Source: Pinguiococcus pyrenoidosus (Eukaryota; Sar; Pinguiophyceae; Pinguiochrysidales; Pinguiochrysidaceae). From it: 64,000 nt of DNA. Of the stretch, positions 28,786-38,600 are shown piece by piece. A program made the position numbers and the translations under genes. The DNA lies in NCBI GenBank assembly GCA_019677205.1, contig JAAMXY010000487.1:1-64000 (forward strand). The letters are read 5' to 3'. Position 1 is the stretch's first letter; every line of letters begins with the position of its first letter. A model generated the notes under the pieces. The model made no database searches. It had not been told where the DNA came from and worked only from the letters and a program-made list of their open reading frames with translations.

Positions 28786-31060
28786 ATGGCAGACAGCCTT
28801 CGGAAACCGAGTCGCTCGGAAGATGAGGAAACGAAGCTGGACGTTGTGCAGTACAACTCTGTGTCCAGCTCTTCCGTCCAGAGCAGCTCCACCAACACCA
28901 CTGGCGCGTCGCTCTACGCGCCGCCAGCTTGGAGTCTGGCGCCTCTGAGCCGCAGCCTACGGAGCATCCAGGTGGAATCCATGCGAGAGCGCGATGGAGA
29001 TGAGGAGCAGCCGCCACTGCCGCCCTTCGAGAGGAACTTGTCCGCTTCGAGTCTGGGTACGTCGCCTCCTGCCTTCCTTTGATCGGATCCGTGGAGTGGC
29101 TTCTTCTGCTCCCCGGACCGAGACATGCGCCCCGCCCCTGCTGACGCGTGGTCTCGGACAGGGTTGCGCGGGATTCCGATCTCCTTCGGCTCCAGAGAGA
29201 CCGTGTTCTGCGGCATCTGTCTCGAGAACGTGGACAAGGGAATCACGACGAGCTTCACCGGCGGGGAGGAGCAGTGCCCGCATCGGTTCTGCCGGCAGTG
29301 CCTGCGGAGATATCTGCGTAGTAGGATAGACGACGGGCATGTGGAGACCGCATGCCCGTGCTTTGGCGAGGACGGATGCGTCGCGACGGCGTCTTCCGAG
29401 GACCACGAGCGGCTCCTGGGCCCCGACCATGATGCCTTCTCCAAGTACAGTCGCTTCAGCATGATGAAGGAGAACAAGAACTGGCGGGACTGTCCCAAAT
29501 GCGGAGCGATGAACCTGGGCTCCGAGGTGCAACCTTCGATGGTGTGCAAGGAGTGTAACTATGGGGCCGACAACGTAGGCGACTTCTGCTTCTTCCACAG
29601 CAACGCGCACCCGGGGAAGACCTGTGCAGAGTACGTGCGGAGCCAGCAGAAGACGTGGAAGATGAGCGAGGCCCACCTTAGTAGAATTAGTAAGAGATGC
29701 CCGCGGTGCCAAGCGCCGACCATCAAGAGCTCTGGCTGCAACCACATGACGTGCCAAGCGTGCTCCTGCAACTGGTGCTGGCTGTGCAACACCGACATGG
29801 ACCTCGCAGTCAAGGAGCAAAATCCAGCGGTAGGCGAATGGATGAATGGACGGCATGCCACGGGGGCGCTCTTGATAAGCCTTAACCTCGCGTCTTGACA
29901 GGAGGCGGGTGATGCGGTCGGCTGGCATTACAGCACAGCCAATCCTCACGGCTGCGGGGGCCTGCAGTTTTTCCATCCGATTCCGCAGCGCTTCCTGTCC
30001 GTCTACCGCCCGTGGAAGTACTTCCTTCACTTCCTGTTTGGGATCTTGGTATTTTCGATTGGAGTGGCCTTTGCGTCGGTGTGGACGGCAATTGGTACGC
30101 CTGCGCCCAAAATGCAGCCCCGCACGGGGCGGGCTGCTCCCGCTGACGGCTTCCGCGTTTGCTGTTCAGGGTGCATCACCTGCGGCTGCTGGGCGTTCAT
30201 TCACGCTTGCATCTTGCGGAAGAAGCCTGGCGAGCGCATCCTATTGACGGAAGAAAGAGAGCAGATGCTGCTGATCATCGTGGTAAGCGTCGGAGGCTGT
30301 CGAGGTTGCTGACCAGAAAAGGCGAACGCCGTGGGAGCTGACGAGCGCCGGTTCTGCGCAGGTGGCGCCGCCCGTTGTCCTGGCATGTGGGATCCTGGTC
30401 GCCATCTACTGCTGCTTCAGCATCCTGTGGTTCGTGGTGGAGACTCCCCTCTGGCCGATCATCTCCCTGTACCTGACCTACCGGCTCCAATGGAGCTGCA
30501 AGCATCAATTGGAGCTCTTCTGCTGGCCATCCACTTTCCTCGAGTACGTTGCGGTGCCCTTTCCACCAGAAATGCCGCAGACAAGCGTTTTGCTCACAAG
30601 TTGTGCTCACTTCTTGCTCCTCTTTCCTCTCTTGTTCTTCCTGGAACTTCGCACTGCTTGTAGGATCGAGGATGGCCATTTTGTGGATGACATGGTGCAG
30701 CAGAATGTGCGTGGGCCGGGAGCGAATGCACCCGATGCGGCGGGTCCCCACGATGCAGATCCACCGGGGGACAGGTCGCCCGGAGACGGCACGGCAGAAG
30801 TCAAGAGCGATGCCTGGGAAATACAGTCGGAGGCAAAGGTGGCGGTCGACGGGTCGCCACGAGATCCCTTGGAGCAAGCGAACACCGCGGAGCGGAAGGA
30901 CATCTCGGAGCAAGAGCAGCTGGAGGGGCAAGGCGGTGCTTCGGAGCAAGCGAGCATTTCGGAGGAGGAAGAGGAGTCGGAGGAGGAAGAGGAGTCGGAG
31001 GAGGGGGAGTTGAAAGTGGATATCCCCCCTCGCCCTTCGGACCTGGAGCTGACACGGTGA
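28786..31060 (+). CDS. Membrane-anchored RBR E3 ubiquitin ligase
   Basis: Six exons: 28786-29056, 29162-29829, 29902-30094, 30170-30282, 30362-30543 and 30664-31060, with consistent phases; 607 residues. RBR ligases load ubiquitin on a catalytic Cys before transfer. RING1 begins FCGICLENVDKG and continues CPHRFCRQCLRRYL. The IBR contains WRDCPKCGAMNLG and KECNYGADNVGDFCFFH. RING2 (Rcat) is KRCPRCQAPTIKSSGCNHMT-C-QACSCNWCWLC, with the active Cys following HMT. Two or three membrane helices follow (FLFGILVFSIGVAFASVW; VVLACGILVAIYCCFSILW; PLWPIISLYLTY), as in RNF19/RNF144-type ligases. The tail is acidic (SEEEEESEEEEESEEGE). Intron 5 is deduced from donor GAGTACGT at phase 2. The site of action is probably the ER or another endomembrane. 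Confidence 0.9.
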
Positions 31061-31362
31061 TGCCGGAAGTCGTTCCTGCGAGGCGCCGGTACGACTTGAA
31101 GTTGACGCGGCCATGGAAAGTATCGTTCCTTCTACTTTCGCCTCCAGTGCAACTTCCACGATCCGCTCCTCCCTCGCAGACGCTGCACTGATCGTTCACA
31201 TGCAAGACAAGCGCAGAGGAGGTGAAGGAAAGATCCAATCAAACTCCAACGACGCACACGGGGGAAGGGCGCGGCCCAAGCTCGTGCGACCAGAAGTGCG
31301 TGCGACCCAGGCGCGCAGTCCCTGAGGACCGCGTCGCGTAGGCCGGCGCGCATCTGCTGCGG
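31061..31362. other. Gap between convergent RBR and AMPK genes
   Basis: About 300 bp between stop codons. No gene, repeat or RNA is recognised. Confidence 0.4.
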
Positions 31363-33264
31363 CTATCCGCGATGCTGCTTCGCCATGCGAGACGCAGCGC
31401 TGAGCGCCTTCAAGGCCCCGATGATCTGCACCGCAAGGTTCATGAACTGGAAGGCGCTACCCTTGACCCTCCGGAAATCCAACAGGTAGATGTTCTGCTG
31501 GACCTTGAACAGCACCAGGCAGATGACGACCGCATCCCCCGCCTCGCGCCAACGGCACTTGATGCGGTACGGGTTGAGCACCCGCCACTCGCACGAGATG
31601 CGAAACAGCGCCTTGTAGACCTCCCCCATGACGTGCGCCGGCTCCTTCTTGGACTGGATCCCCAGGTACCATCTCCTCCGCTTGGCGTTCTGCTGCTGGG
31701 ATCTCGGCCCCTGGCCCGGCATGGCGCTCGACGTTTGCCGAATGACGCCTCCCTGGACCGGATCAGCTCCGCGCAGCTTCTTCGAGGCCTCCTCGGCGAG
31801 CTGCATGGAGTTGTGCGGTGACTGCGACACCGGCGGGGTGTTTCCCACGTGCGGGGACATGCCCGGCGGCGACGCAAAGGCGGGCGGCGTCTCCACGCGA
31901 TTCTGGCTCAGCTGCTCCAGCTGCTCCAGCCGGAAGCGCGCGTTCTTCTGGTCCAGGAAGAGCTCGTAGGCGACCTGCAAGTCCTTTCGCACTCTTCTTC
32001 GAAGCACCGCCTCGATCGTCTTCTCTCTCAAGTTCGACCCCTTGAAGGGCAAGCTACAGACCTTGTTGAGAATCCCCTCGTCTAGATGCCGCTCTCGCTT
32101 CTCGATGGCCTCCGGCGGGTGGGACAGGTACATCGGCAAGTTGTGCAAGAACCACGGATGCTGCCGTATGTCGGGGATGGTGATCCGCTTCAGGGGGTCC
32201 ACCACAAGCATCTTGGGAATGAGATCATGCGCCAGGGTGCTCAAGTGCGACGGCAGGCTGTACATGCCGCTCTTGATCTTCCGAAACAGGTTGGGAATCG
32301 ACTCGTCGTCGAATGGGAGCGACCCGCAGAGCAGTGCGTACAAGATGACGCCACAGCTCCAGACATCCACCTCGGGGCCCGCGTAGAGATTGCCGGAGAT
32401 GACCTCCGGGGCCGCGTAGTTCGGGGACCCGCACGAGGTGCGCAAAAACTCTCCGTCCTGCATGAGGTTGCTGAGGCCGAAGTCGGCGATCTTGATGTTG
32501 TTGTCCGCATCGAGCAGCAGGTTCTCCGGCTTGAGGTCCCGATGCACGATGTGGTGAAAGTGGCAGTACTCCACGCCACTGATGATCTGCTGCATGAACT
32601 TTCGCGCCTCGTCCGGCTGCAAACGGCCCTTGGTAACAATGTAGTCGAAAAGCTCCCCGCCCGGCACGTACTCCATCACAACGAAGATATCCGTCGGCGT
32701 ATCGATGACTGGCGGCAGCAGGCGCAGCCCGGTTAGTCCGCTGGTGCCAGACGCCACGCTCGCGCCCGAGGCGCGATCCAAATCCCCTTTGTGGCCTCGT
32801 GGTACCACAGCAGAGATGCGCAGAAGGGGGATCACGCGGGTCTCACCTTCGTAGAGTCGGATGATGTGCGGATGGGTGCACTGCTTAAGTATTCTGATCT
32901 CTCGCCGCACTTTCTCCTCCATGTCTAGCTGCTTAACCTGCGGGTTGCAAACGGCGTCGGCACCTTGGCGGGCCAGGCTGCGCATGTTTGCGGCGGACGA
33001 AGTCCCCCGATCTTTCCCCGGCCGGACACACCGGACGCGCGCTTACCTTCTTCTTGTTCAAGATCTTAATCGCCACTTGGTGGCCGGTGAGCACATGAGT
33101 CCCCACTGAGAGAGAGGCGTCAGTGCGGCGCTGAGTGCCCCGTCGCGCGGCAATGAGACCGATTCTGATGGCGAACACTTACATTTGACTTTCCCGAAGG
33201 CGCCGATTCCCAGGGTCTTGCCGAAGCGGTAGTAGCCAATCTGCACGCTGTTCACATGATCCAT
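31363..33264 (-). CDS. AMPK/SNF1 catalytic alpha-subunit kinase
   Basis: Four exons: 33183-33264, 33047-33105, 32847-32937 and 31363-32708; 525 residues. AMPK/SNF1 is the energy-sensing Ser/Thr kinase of a heterotrimer. The start YYRFGKTLGIGAFGKVKLGTH gives the glycine loop, and GHQVAIKILNKKK carries the catalytic Lys. Then come LYEVIDTPTDIFVVMEYV, HRDLKPENLLLD, DFG (IADFGLSNLMQDG) and the activation loop FLRTSCGSPNYAAPEV with the Thr phosphorylated by upstream kinases. A UBA-like autoinhibitory segment and a C-terminal KA1 domain (RRWYLGIQSKKEPAHVMGEV) complete the family layout. Intron 3 (138 nt) is open in frame and would be missed without the family alignment; its donor is GTGAGA and its acceptor CCGCCAG. 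The gene is divergent from the targeted ubiquitin gene. Confidence 0.95.
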
Positions 33265-33850
33265 CTCGGACGCACCACGGCCGCCAGGCGGGATCCAAGG
33301 CGGTGCTGGTGCAGCGGCGCGCACTTTCGCAGAGGCGGGCCGAACGTCAAGCTCTCGGAAACGAAGGCGTTCGACGCATGTACTATGGCTGAGGAACGGG
33401 TGGACCAAGGACAACCAAAGCTTACCTGGGAGCCGTTCATTCGAAAAACTAGAAGCTCCGCAAAGTATACCAAGATGCTACAAATTTGAATTTCATCCCA
33501 AATTTCACAATGTCTAGCTGCAACTTGGGCAGATGCCGTAGAAACTTCCATTTGTCCCATCCCCATTGGTTAGGGTCCCCCATCGCGCTCTCCCATTGGT
33601 GACCTTGGACTCAAAAATGGCTGGGACAAGAGGAGAGCATCTCTTTTTCCAGCTTGCAGTTCCCCATCTGCGCCCAACGCGCCGTCGCACCTCAAGTGTG
33701 CGCAGAGCAGAACAGCCGTTCAAAGAGCCGAGTTCGTCAAGCGCGCCCTCGGTCGCTTGGAGTCTCTGGATCCCAGGAGAGCCCCCGCGCGCTGTGGAAA
33801 AGGTTGACAACACCCAGAGGTGCCCCGCTTCGCGCGCTAGACCACCAGCG
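33265..33850. promoter_or_regulatory. Divergent promoter region with two CCAAT boxes
   Basis: This is the 586-bp region between the starts of the AMPK and targeted-ubiquitin genes. Two near-identical CCCATTGGT elements, inverted CCAAT boxes, lie at 33562-33570 and 33592-33600, exactly 30 bp apart. Paired CCAAT boxes are typical NF-Y sites of bidirectional promoters in other eukaryotes. No TATA box is obvious. Confidence 0.45.
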
Positions 33851-34462
33851 ATGCGGGCCGGACTACTTCTCGCGTCTTTGGCGCTCTCGTGCGCCCAAGG
33901 ATGGAAGCTTGGAGAGCCGGTGTCTTCCAGTTTTGTCCACCGAGGCGTCTCCTCGCGGCAGGCTGCGGCGCTCGAGAGAGTTCTCGCGGTGCCGCGAGGC
34001 GGTATGCAGCTCATGGTGAAGACGCTTGAAGGGAAGACGGTGACCGTCGACGTGGAGCCCGATGAGAGCATCGAGAGCATCAAGGCGAAGATTCACGAGA
34101 AGGAGGGCATCCCGCCGGAGCAGCAGAGACTCATCTTCGGGGGAAAGCAGCTCGAGGCGGACAAGTCGCTGGAGGACTACGGCATCGAGGAGGACGCGAC
34201 GCTGCACCTCGTGCTCCGGCTTCGTGGTGGGCGCGGTGGGCGCGGCGGAGGCCGCTCAGCCGGCAGATCGCGCGGATACCGGTCGGGATCGTACCGGAGC
34301 GGGAGCGAATATGGCCGGAGGGCCATGGGGTATGGCGCCGGGGTCCCGCGGAAGCGGGGCTCGTGCACGGGGCCCGTCTTCATCCGCAGATCGCACCGCA
34401 ACGGGACGCGCGCGAATGCGACGCATATCTGCCCCGAGACGCCGGTGAAAGTGGCTGTATGA
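33851..34462 (+). CDS. ER/plastid-targeted ubiquitin-like protein (PUBL-like)
   Basis: Single exon, 203 residues. Residues 1-17 are a signal peptide ([13 protein letters not shown]); residues 18-51 resemble a short transit peptide ([20 protein letters not shown]). Residues 52-127 are a complete ubiquitin fold, [19 protein letters not shown] to [11 protein letters not shown], with the L8/I44/V70 patch. Lysines 6, 11, 27, 29, 33 and 48 are kept, but position 63 is Glu. A 76-residue tail follows the di-Gly, first RG-rich ([15 protein letters not shown]) and then with two Cys. Red-derived complex plastids use such a targeted ubiquitin (PUBL) in the ERAD-like SELMA import machinery of the periplastid space, and this gene fits that role. 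The tail would have to be cut off before conjugation, unless it is retained. The alternative is a secretory ubiquitin fusion of other use. Confidence 0.8.
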   Translation: MRAGLLLASLALSCAQGWKLGEPVSSSFVHRGVSSRQAAALERVLAVPRGGMQLMVKTLEGKTVTVDVEPDESIESIKAKIHEKEGIPPEQQRLIFGGKQLEADKSLEDYGIEEDATLHLVLRLRGGRGGRGGGRSAGRSRGYRSGSYRSGSEYGRRAMGYGAGVPRKRGSCTGPVFIRRSHRNGTRANATHICPETPVKVAV

Positions 34463-34731
34463 TGGTCGAAAAGGATTGCCTGCTGTCACCAGCGGCGTGG
34501 ATGTATGGAAGCAGTGGGAGACACCCGCAATCGGAGAGGAAGTTTCGCGGAAGGAAAAGTTCGGAACGGCGTTTTCGCTGGCTTCTGGAAATACCTTCAG
34601 GAGATGCGCCTCTCACTCATCACCACGCCATCACCTTGTCGTCAACATGTCATCACCTTGTCATCACCATGTCATCACCATGTCATCGACTACCTGCGCA
34701 GCAAAACACCATGGGAAGGAAAGGCCCTGGT
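34463..34731. other. Gap with a CATCACCATGT minisatellite
   Basis: Convergent 3' ends of the targeted-ubiquitin and CCT1 genes. Positions 34616-34690 hold about six degenerate copies of a CATCACCATGT/CATCACCTTGT 12-mer. No gene is present. Confidence 0.6.
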
Positions 34732-36768
34732 TTACATGCCTGGCATCATGCCACCGCCCATTCTCCTCGCGTCCGCGGCCGGGTCCTGCTTCTTCTCCAG
34801 CTTGATCATGTCGTCGATGCGAAGGATGGTGATCGCCGCCTCCACTGCGAAACGGAGGGACTTGATCTTCGAGATGGCCGGCTCCACGACGCCGGCCGCC
34901 AAGTTGTCGCGGATGCTGCCCTCGATCAGATCGAGACCCGAGTACTTCAGCTGCTCCCGTCCGCGGCTGGATTGCGCGGTGTGGTGATACGCGCGGAGGC
35001 GCGCCACGAGCTCGGTCGCGTCCTGGGCGGCGTTGACGCTCAGCACCCGAGGGATGACAAGGAGCGCCTCGGAGAACTCGGCGATCGCCATCTGCTCGCG
35101 CGTCGCGATGCTCATCGCGAAGGACTCGAGGTGCATGCTCAGCGCGGCCTCCACCGCGCCCCCGCCAGCCACAAGAGCGTTCGACTCGAGCATCCGCTTC
35201 ACGACCATGAGCGCATCGTGCAGCGCGCGGTCGATCTCGTCTACCATGTACTCGTTGGCGCCGCGCAGGACGAGCGTGCAGGCCGCGGTGGTCGGCGTCC
35301 CGCGGATGTACAGCAGCTCGCCGTCCCCGACCCGCTCCTCGTTGACGGACTCGGCGTGGCCCAGGTACTCCGCGTCGAACGCTTCGTTCCCCTCCAGATC
35401 CGCGAGGGTGCTGACGATCTGTCCGCCCGTGGCGCGCGCAACGCGACGCATGTCCTCGATCTTCACGCGGCGGCATGCGATCGCGCCCGCCTCGACGAAG
35501 TACTTTAGGCACAGGTCATCGATGCCCTTGGAGCAGAGGATGACGTTGGCTCCCGCGTCGAGGACTTTCTGGATGCGCTCCTTGGTGATGTCCATCTCCC
35601 GGTTGCGGATGCCCTCCACCTCCTGCACCTCCGTGACCACGACGGAAACGCCCATCTGCAGCTTGTGGCGCTGCAGGTTGAAGTCCAGCAGCGCAATGCG
35701 GGCGTTCTCGACGAAGGTCGGCATTCCCTGCGCAGCACGGGAGTTGTTGAGCGCGAAGCCGTTGACAAGCTCGGAGTCGAGCGCGCTCTTCCCGTGGCAT
35801 TTCAAGACGTGGATCGCGCTGACGGGGTAGCGGGGTCGCTTTCGCGCAGAGCCCTCTTCGGCCTCTTGCTTCACCATCTGCACCGCATTCACCACCATCT
35901 CCGAGAAGAACTTGGATTCCGGACCGACGATCTTGGAGCTCATCGACGTCTTGGCCGCATTGACAAGGTTCTCCCGCCCGAGCTCGTCCACGGGTACCAC
36001 GAGGTTCTCCTTGATGAACTTCACGGCCTCCTTCACGGCCATCCGGTAGCCCGCCATGATCGACGTGGGATGCACGCCATGCTTCACCAGCTGGTTGGCC
36101 CTGCGCAGCAGCTCGGACGCAATGATGACCACGGACGTCGTGCCATCCCCGACCTCGGAGTCCTGCAGGTCGGCAAGCTCCACGAGGACCTTGGCCGCAG
36201 GATGCTCCACGTCCAGCAGCTTAAGAATCGTCGCGCCGTCGTTGGTGATGGTCACATCACCGATGCTGTCCACCTGTCGTGGAAAAGCGCCGAAGAAAAC
36301 ACGAAAGACATTCAAACCAGGCGGACGGGGGGTTTAAGATGTGTTGTCTTCTGAACCCAAACCAGCAGTGGGGCCAAAGACCGCACGACTCACCAGCATC
36401 TTGTCCAGGCCGGTGGGTCCCAAAGAGCTGCGCACGATGTTCGCGATTGCCATGACAGCTGCAGCGAAGACACGAAGGGAATAAATTGGTCAGCGCAATG
36501 CAGGAGAAGAGGATGGCAGGCCTTGCACAACCCTTGACGCCCTTCCCGAAAGCTTCATTGCTGTTGCAAGTCTTGGACGCATCGCAAAGAACAAAAAGGA
36601 GCCACGAGGACGCGCGGGAAAGGAAGCTCGCTTTCACACCGATCTCCGAAGGAAACCTCGGCGGCTGTTTCTTGCCGAGGAAGATCTCCGGTGGTGGCCA
36701 GTACCTGTGACGTTGGAGGTGCGCACATCGGACCCAGTGGTGCGCTGCCCATCTAGAACAAGCGCCAT
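34732..36768 (-). CDS. CCT1: Chaperonin CCT/TRiC subunit 1 (TCP-1 alpha)
   Basis: Three exons: 36705-36768, 36394-36458 and 34732-36273, with introns of 246 and 120 nt; 556 residues. CCT folds actin, tubulin and WD40 proteins in the cytosol. Joined exons give MALVLDGQRTTGSDVRTSNV, then AVMAIANIVRSSLGPTGLDK, matching the alpha-subunit start, and VDSIGDVTITNDGATILKLL with the ATP-binding NDGAT. GDGTTSVVIIASELL and the catalytic GGGAVEAALSMHLE region are also intact. KSALDSELVNGFALNNSRAAQGMP sits in the apical domain. Length is normal for CCT1. The start lies 333 bp from the divergent NASP histone chaperone, so two chaperone genes may share a promoter. Confidence 0.96.
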
Positions 36769-37101
36769 CGTGAATGGAGTCTCTACGGTGAGCCACAGGA
36801 GTCTCCAGGCCGGTAAGAAGCCGAGGAGCGTCTCCGAACTGCGCGGGAAAACCTGAGCCGCAGCTTGCTCCAGTTTGAAATTGGTCGTGACAGACGGATC
36901 TCCAGATCCCCATGTCGACTACTGACATCCCTTCAAATACGCACATTCTTCAGCGTTCGCCGTTTTTCGAAGTCTCCATTTTTCGCTTTTGCTCACCCAA
37001 ACCGATCCGGATTTCCCGCCTTCGTCGGCTTCGAATCCCGGTCGGGATTTGTCCGCAGTGCGGTTGCGCTCGAGCGCGCGAACCCCCCCGAGAGAGCTAC
37101 C
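36769..37101. promoter_or_regulatory. Divergent promoter between CCT1 and NASP
   Basis: A 333-bp spacer with no gene. A T-rich stretch near 36960-36985 (GTTTTTCGAAGTCTCCATTT) is the only compositional feature. Confidence 0.35.
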
Positions 37102-38502
37102 ATGGCCTCTGCAGAAGAGAAGTGGACCAGTCTGGCGGAGGATCCGCGCCATGACATGGCGCGCGAGGCGCTCGAGGAGGGCGACTACGACACGGCGCTG
37201 GAGATTTGGGGCAATCTTCTCGACGACACCGCCAAGGAGCGCGGCGAGACGTCCACTTGGACGGGCTTCTTCTACTACTACTACGGCACGACGCTCCTGT
37301 GCAAGGCAGAGGACAACAGCAGCCTGTTCGGGGAGGCGGTGAACCAAGCTGCGGAAGAGGAAGCGAAGCGGCAGTGCAAGGAGGCCGCCAGCGAGATTTC
37401 CAAGGTTGTCGCGAGTGGCGCAGAGGCAGCGACCGACGGAGACAAGCCAGAGCCGCGCGATGAGAACACCAAGCCCGAAGAGGAGACCGTGGACGTTGCA
37501 GAACAGAGCAAGGCTGCCTCAGCGACGCCAGCTGCAGAGGCGACGAGCGCGGAGGAAGGAAGCAAGGATCGGGAGAATCGGGAGGACCAGGAGGACCGGC
37601 AGGACCAAGAGGAGCAAGAGGAAGGGGATGAAGACGAGGACCAGGAGGACCAGGAGGACCAGGAGGACCAGGAGGACCAGGAGGAAGAGGATGGAGAAGA
37701 TGGGGACGAGGATGCCGAGGCGGAGGGCGGAGATGGGAAGGAGATCGCCGCCATCAAGGAGCAGGTGCTGGAGGATCTGGAGATTGCCTGGGAGAACCTC
37801 GAGGCATCGCGGACGATCTTCGAGAAGGAGAAGGAGAAGGAGGACAACGAAGCTCTGGTCATGCTCGGGCGCGTCCATGGGAAGCTGGGGGACCTGCAGA
37901 AGATGAATGGTAATCACCTGGAGGCCATCGTGGACTACAAGAAGGCCCTGAGCATCCTCGAGGCGACCCAGCAGAGCGCAGACATCCCTGCACAGCTGTC
38001 GTCGAAGCGGCGTATTGCGGACCTGTACAACTCGCTCGCCGTGTGTCTGCTCTCAGTCAAGTCGGAGGTGGAGCGAAATCCCGAGACGGCGAAGTCGAGC
38101 GAAGCAACCGTGGACAACCTGGAAGCCGAGTGCGTGCGAGCTTACCAGAAGTGCCGAGATGTGCTGCTCAGCTGCCTCGACCTGGCCAGCGAGTCGCAAA
38201 AAGAGGAGCTCAGCGAGCTGGTAGAGGAGTTCGATGAGACCATTGAGTCGCTGACCGGAGAGGAGGCGAAGCTTCTGGAGCAGGAGCGGAAGAACGCTCC
38301 ACAGACGACCATCGGCTTCAAGAGCGAAGCGAGCTCGAGTTCGAGCGCCTTCGGTACGTCAGCTTTCGGGACGTCGAGCTTTGGGACGTCGTCCTTCGGT
38401 AGCGGCTCCGAGGAGAGGAAGCAACCGGCGGTCAACGTCCTCTCGGTGAAGAGGAAATGCCCGGACGGCAACCAGCCCGTGGAAAAGAAAGCGAAGGTGT
38501 GA
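37102..38502 (+). CDS. NASP: NASP/Sim3/Hif1-type histone chaperone with C-terminal FG motifs
   Basis: Single exon, 466 residues from ATG 37102. NASP-family proteins bind H3-H4 and H1 through SHNi-TPR repeats and escort them to the nucleus. The first TPR is AREALEEGDYDTALEIWGNLL with GFFYYYYGTTLLCKAEDNSS. An acidic insert follows, much of it from GACCAGGAG repeats giving (DQE)n at about 37637-37686. The SHNi-TPR core resumes LEDLEIAWENLEASRTIFEK and GRVHGKLGDLQKMNGNHLEA. The C-terminus has three serine-rich AFGTS/SFGTS repeats, then a bipartite nuclear signal (KRKCPDGNQPVEKKAKV). FG repeats are not usual in this family. The TPRs and acidic interruption are classic. Confidence 0.88.
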   Translation: MASAEEKWTSLAEDPRHDMAREALEEGDYDTALEIWGNLLDDTAKERGETSTWTGFFYYYYGTTLLCKAEDNSSLFGEAVNQAAEEEAKRQCKEAASEISKVVASGAEAATDGDKPEPRDENTKPEEETVDVAEQSKAASATPAAEATSAEEGSKDRENREDQEDRQDQEEQEEGDEDEDQEDQEDQEDQEDQEEEDGEDGDEDAEAEGGDGKEIAAIKEQVLEDLEIAWENLEASRTIFEKEKEKEDNEALVMLGRVHGKLGDLQKMNGNHLEAIVDYKKALSILEATQQSADIPAQLSSKRRIADLYNSLAVCLLSVKSEVERNPETAKSSEATVDNLEAECVRAYQKCRDVLLSCLDLASESQKEELSELVEEFDETIESLTGEEAKLLEQERKNAPQTTIGFKSEASSSSSAFGTSAFGTSSFGTSSFGSGSEERKQPAVNVLSVKRKCPDGNQPVEKKAKV

Positions 38503-38600
38503 TCCAAGCCGCGTGCCCGAGTCGAGGCCCGTACAACGCAGCAGGAGTGGCGGCAAAAGCAACCAGAACAATTTTCTCTCGCGTGCCGTGATGCGTGGGG

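Noticed and set aside
32709-32846. Extra 46 residues inside the AMPK kinase domain
   Set aside because: The frame is open but interrupts the invariant LYE-VIDTPTDIF stretch. GTGAGA and CCGCCAG ends at matching phase show it is an intron.
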